A stretch of DNA of 42,500 bases from Nitrospirota bacterium. GTDB lineage: Bacteria > Nitrospirota > Nitrospiria > Nitrospirales > Nitrospiraceae. A model generated the notes under the pieces. The model had not been told where the DNA came from. It was given only the letters and a program-made list of their open reading frames with translations, and searched no databases. The stretch spans positions 1 through 42,500 of the forward strand of contig JAUXQT010000038.1 of assembly GCA_030682135.1 (NCBI GenBank), given 5' to 3'. Shown here in pieces: positions 41,654 to 42,500 of this stretch. Position numbers and translations under genes: made by a program. The first letter of the stretch is position 1, and each line of letters opens with the position of its first letter.

Positions 41654-41740
41654 GAAGCGGCGGAGACCGGAGAATCAGACGCACAGAAACGTGGGAGGGA
41701 GTGCAGTGCGAGAGATGGGACAGTCGGCGTGGCTCAATAC
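41654..41740. repeat. Dispersed 80-bp repeat, copy 2
   Basis: Diverged copy of 37041-37121, about 6 bases longer in the middle, ending in GGCTCAATAC. Confidence 0.6.
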
Positions 41741-41995
41741 GTCGTCCCTCACCTTACAGGCCTGAGGAGGGAGAGTCAATGCGCTCACGACAGGAAGAGA
41801 CTGTAACAAGTTGATATTATGGAGCAATAATTATTACGTCTATGGCCGACCAGGACAGATGATTTAGAGAAAAACAGAGAGGAGGTAACTCTTGCCGGCT
41901 GCACAAAAAATTCGTCCACCAAGGCCATCGCGAGTGAGCACCTGTGAACTTTGAACGATGAACGCGGAACTCTAAGTGACGATCGTTTTCTGTTT

Positions 41996-42034
41996 CATCG
42001 TTCAGCACTCATCGTTCAGCACTCATCGTTCAGC
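41996..42034. repeat. 14-bp tandem repeat
   Basis: CATCGTTCAGCACT occurs twice in a row and then partially a third time. A related inverted piece, TGAACGATGAAC, is about 50 bases upstream. Confidence 0.7.
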
Positions 42035-42071
42035 GTTTCCAGGCTGGCTGGTTTTTTTCAGCAGCCGACCG

Positions 42072-42500
42072 CTAGACATCTGGAATCTGCCAATCAATGG
42101 GATCTACCCCGGCATCGACAAGATTACGGTTGATCTGCGAGAAACAGCGGCATCCGTAGAATTTCCTGACGGATAATGGCGAAGGATGTGCGCAAGCAAC
42201 CACGGCATGGTGTGATTGTGTAATCAATGGCAACTTATTCTGAGCCTTGCGTCCCCAGAGCACGAAAACCACTCGAGTCAGCTTTGCGGCAACCAGTTCG
42301 ATCATACGGTCGGTAAATTGCTCCCACCCACGTCCCTGATGCGAGTTGGCCTCATGTGCCCGCACTGTAAGGACTGTATTGAGCATAAGGACGCCCTGCC
42401 TGGCCCATGGCTCCAGATGCCCGTTATTGGGAATACGGCATCCCAGATCGTCATGGAGCTCTCGATAGACATTGCGCAATGAAAACGGCAAGGGGCGAAC
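42072..42500 (-). CDS. ung: Family 1 uracil-DNA glycosylase, partial (5' end beyond the window)
   Basis: The C-terminal 142 residues of Ung are encoded here and the frame stays open through the right edge of the window, so the N-terminus, with the GQDPYH-type catalytic motif, lies outside. Visible motifs are S-L-R-N-V-Y-R-E-L, the W-A-R-Q-G-V-L-M-L-N-T-V-L-T-V uracil-pocket strand, V-V-F-V-L-W-G-R-K-A-Q and the H-P-S-P-L-S minor-groove loop. It removes uracil from DNA. Together with the iron-sulfur enzyme at 8101 the window thus has two unrelated uracil-DNA glycosylases. Confidence 0.9.
   Translation of the reverse strand, partial: VRPLPFSLRNVYRELHDDLGCRIPNNGHLEPWARQGVLMLNTVLTVRAHEANSHQGRGWEQFTDRMIELVAAKLTRVVFVLWGRKAQNKLPLITQSHHAVVACAHPSPLSVRKFYGCRCFSQINRNLVDAGVDPIDWQIPDV

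Larger units (their letters stand above)
41495..42071. other. Gap holding repeats
   Basis: No gene is supported. It contains the second copy of the dispersed repeat (41654-41740) and a short tandem repeat (41996-42034). Confidence 0.5.

Noticed and set aside
1-42500. CRISPR array, tRNA genes, insertion sequences
   Set aside because: Regularly spaced direct repeats, tRNA-like cloverleaf sequences and transposase genes were looked for and not found.

Overview
The window looks like a chromosomal segment of a GC-rich Gram-negative bacterium, most likely a Nitrospira-type member of Nitrospirota. That assignment is inference from gene content (AdoCbl-dependent ribonucleotide reductase, hopanoid/squalene genes, uppS-cdsA-dxr-rseP-proS order, many small orphan proteins) and from a 120-bp hairpin repeat that I recall, but cannot verify here, from Nitrospira genomes. 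No rRNA, tRNA, CRISPR array, transposase or integrase was seen.

Layout. (1) 1-8754, core metabolism: YjbQ-family protein, compact class II ribonucleotide reductase, an SH3-type membrane protein, a HAD phosphatase, a cobalamin-binding-protein homologue, the squalene genes hpnD-hpnE, a small lipoprotein and a family 4 uracil-DNA glycosylase ending in a sliding-clamp-type motif. Two copies of a 118-120 bp palindromic repeat flank the lipoprotein gene. (2) About 8755-16150, accessory island: a restriction-nuclease/STAND NTPase gene, a large AAA_13 ATPase gene with PrrC/RloC-like features, and a type II toxin-antitoxin pair, all on the + strand. Three sites (11900-11965, 14244-14305, 15518-15588), and perhaps a fourth (11665-11754), fold like integron attC sites with extrahelical bases. 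I read the region as a cluster of integron gene cassettes without an integrase in view, carrying defence genes and flanked or invaded by REP-like modules. (3) 16152-20021, minus strand: an orphan acidic protein, a YbhB/PEBP protein and the pmbA-tldD pair. (4) 20146-26400, plus strand: a sigma70-like promoter followed by uppS-cdsA-dxr-rseP and then proS (isoprenoid/undecaprenyl lipid, phospholipid, envelope protease, tRNA charging). (5) 26535-29847: a GAF-containing PilB/GspE ATPase facing two PilZ-domain genes.

(6) 30235-35216 resembles a cold-adaptation neighbourhood: small basic proteins, a RhlE-like DEAD-box helicase, a membrane fatty-acid desaturase and two RRM RNA-binding proteins, with long untranslated leaders and a strong terminator. 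(7) 35301-42500: a methyltransferase, a CheY-like regulator, a dienelactone hydrolase, a CsbD-like protein and many small orphan proteins with good ribosome binding sites, ending in a family 1 uracil-DNA glycosylase cut by the window edge.

The most interesting part is the cassette-like defence island. The attC boxes and stems can be read directly from the sequence; the mobility and defence roles are inference.
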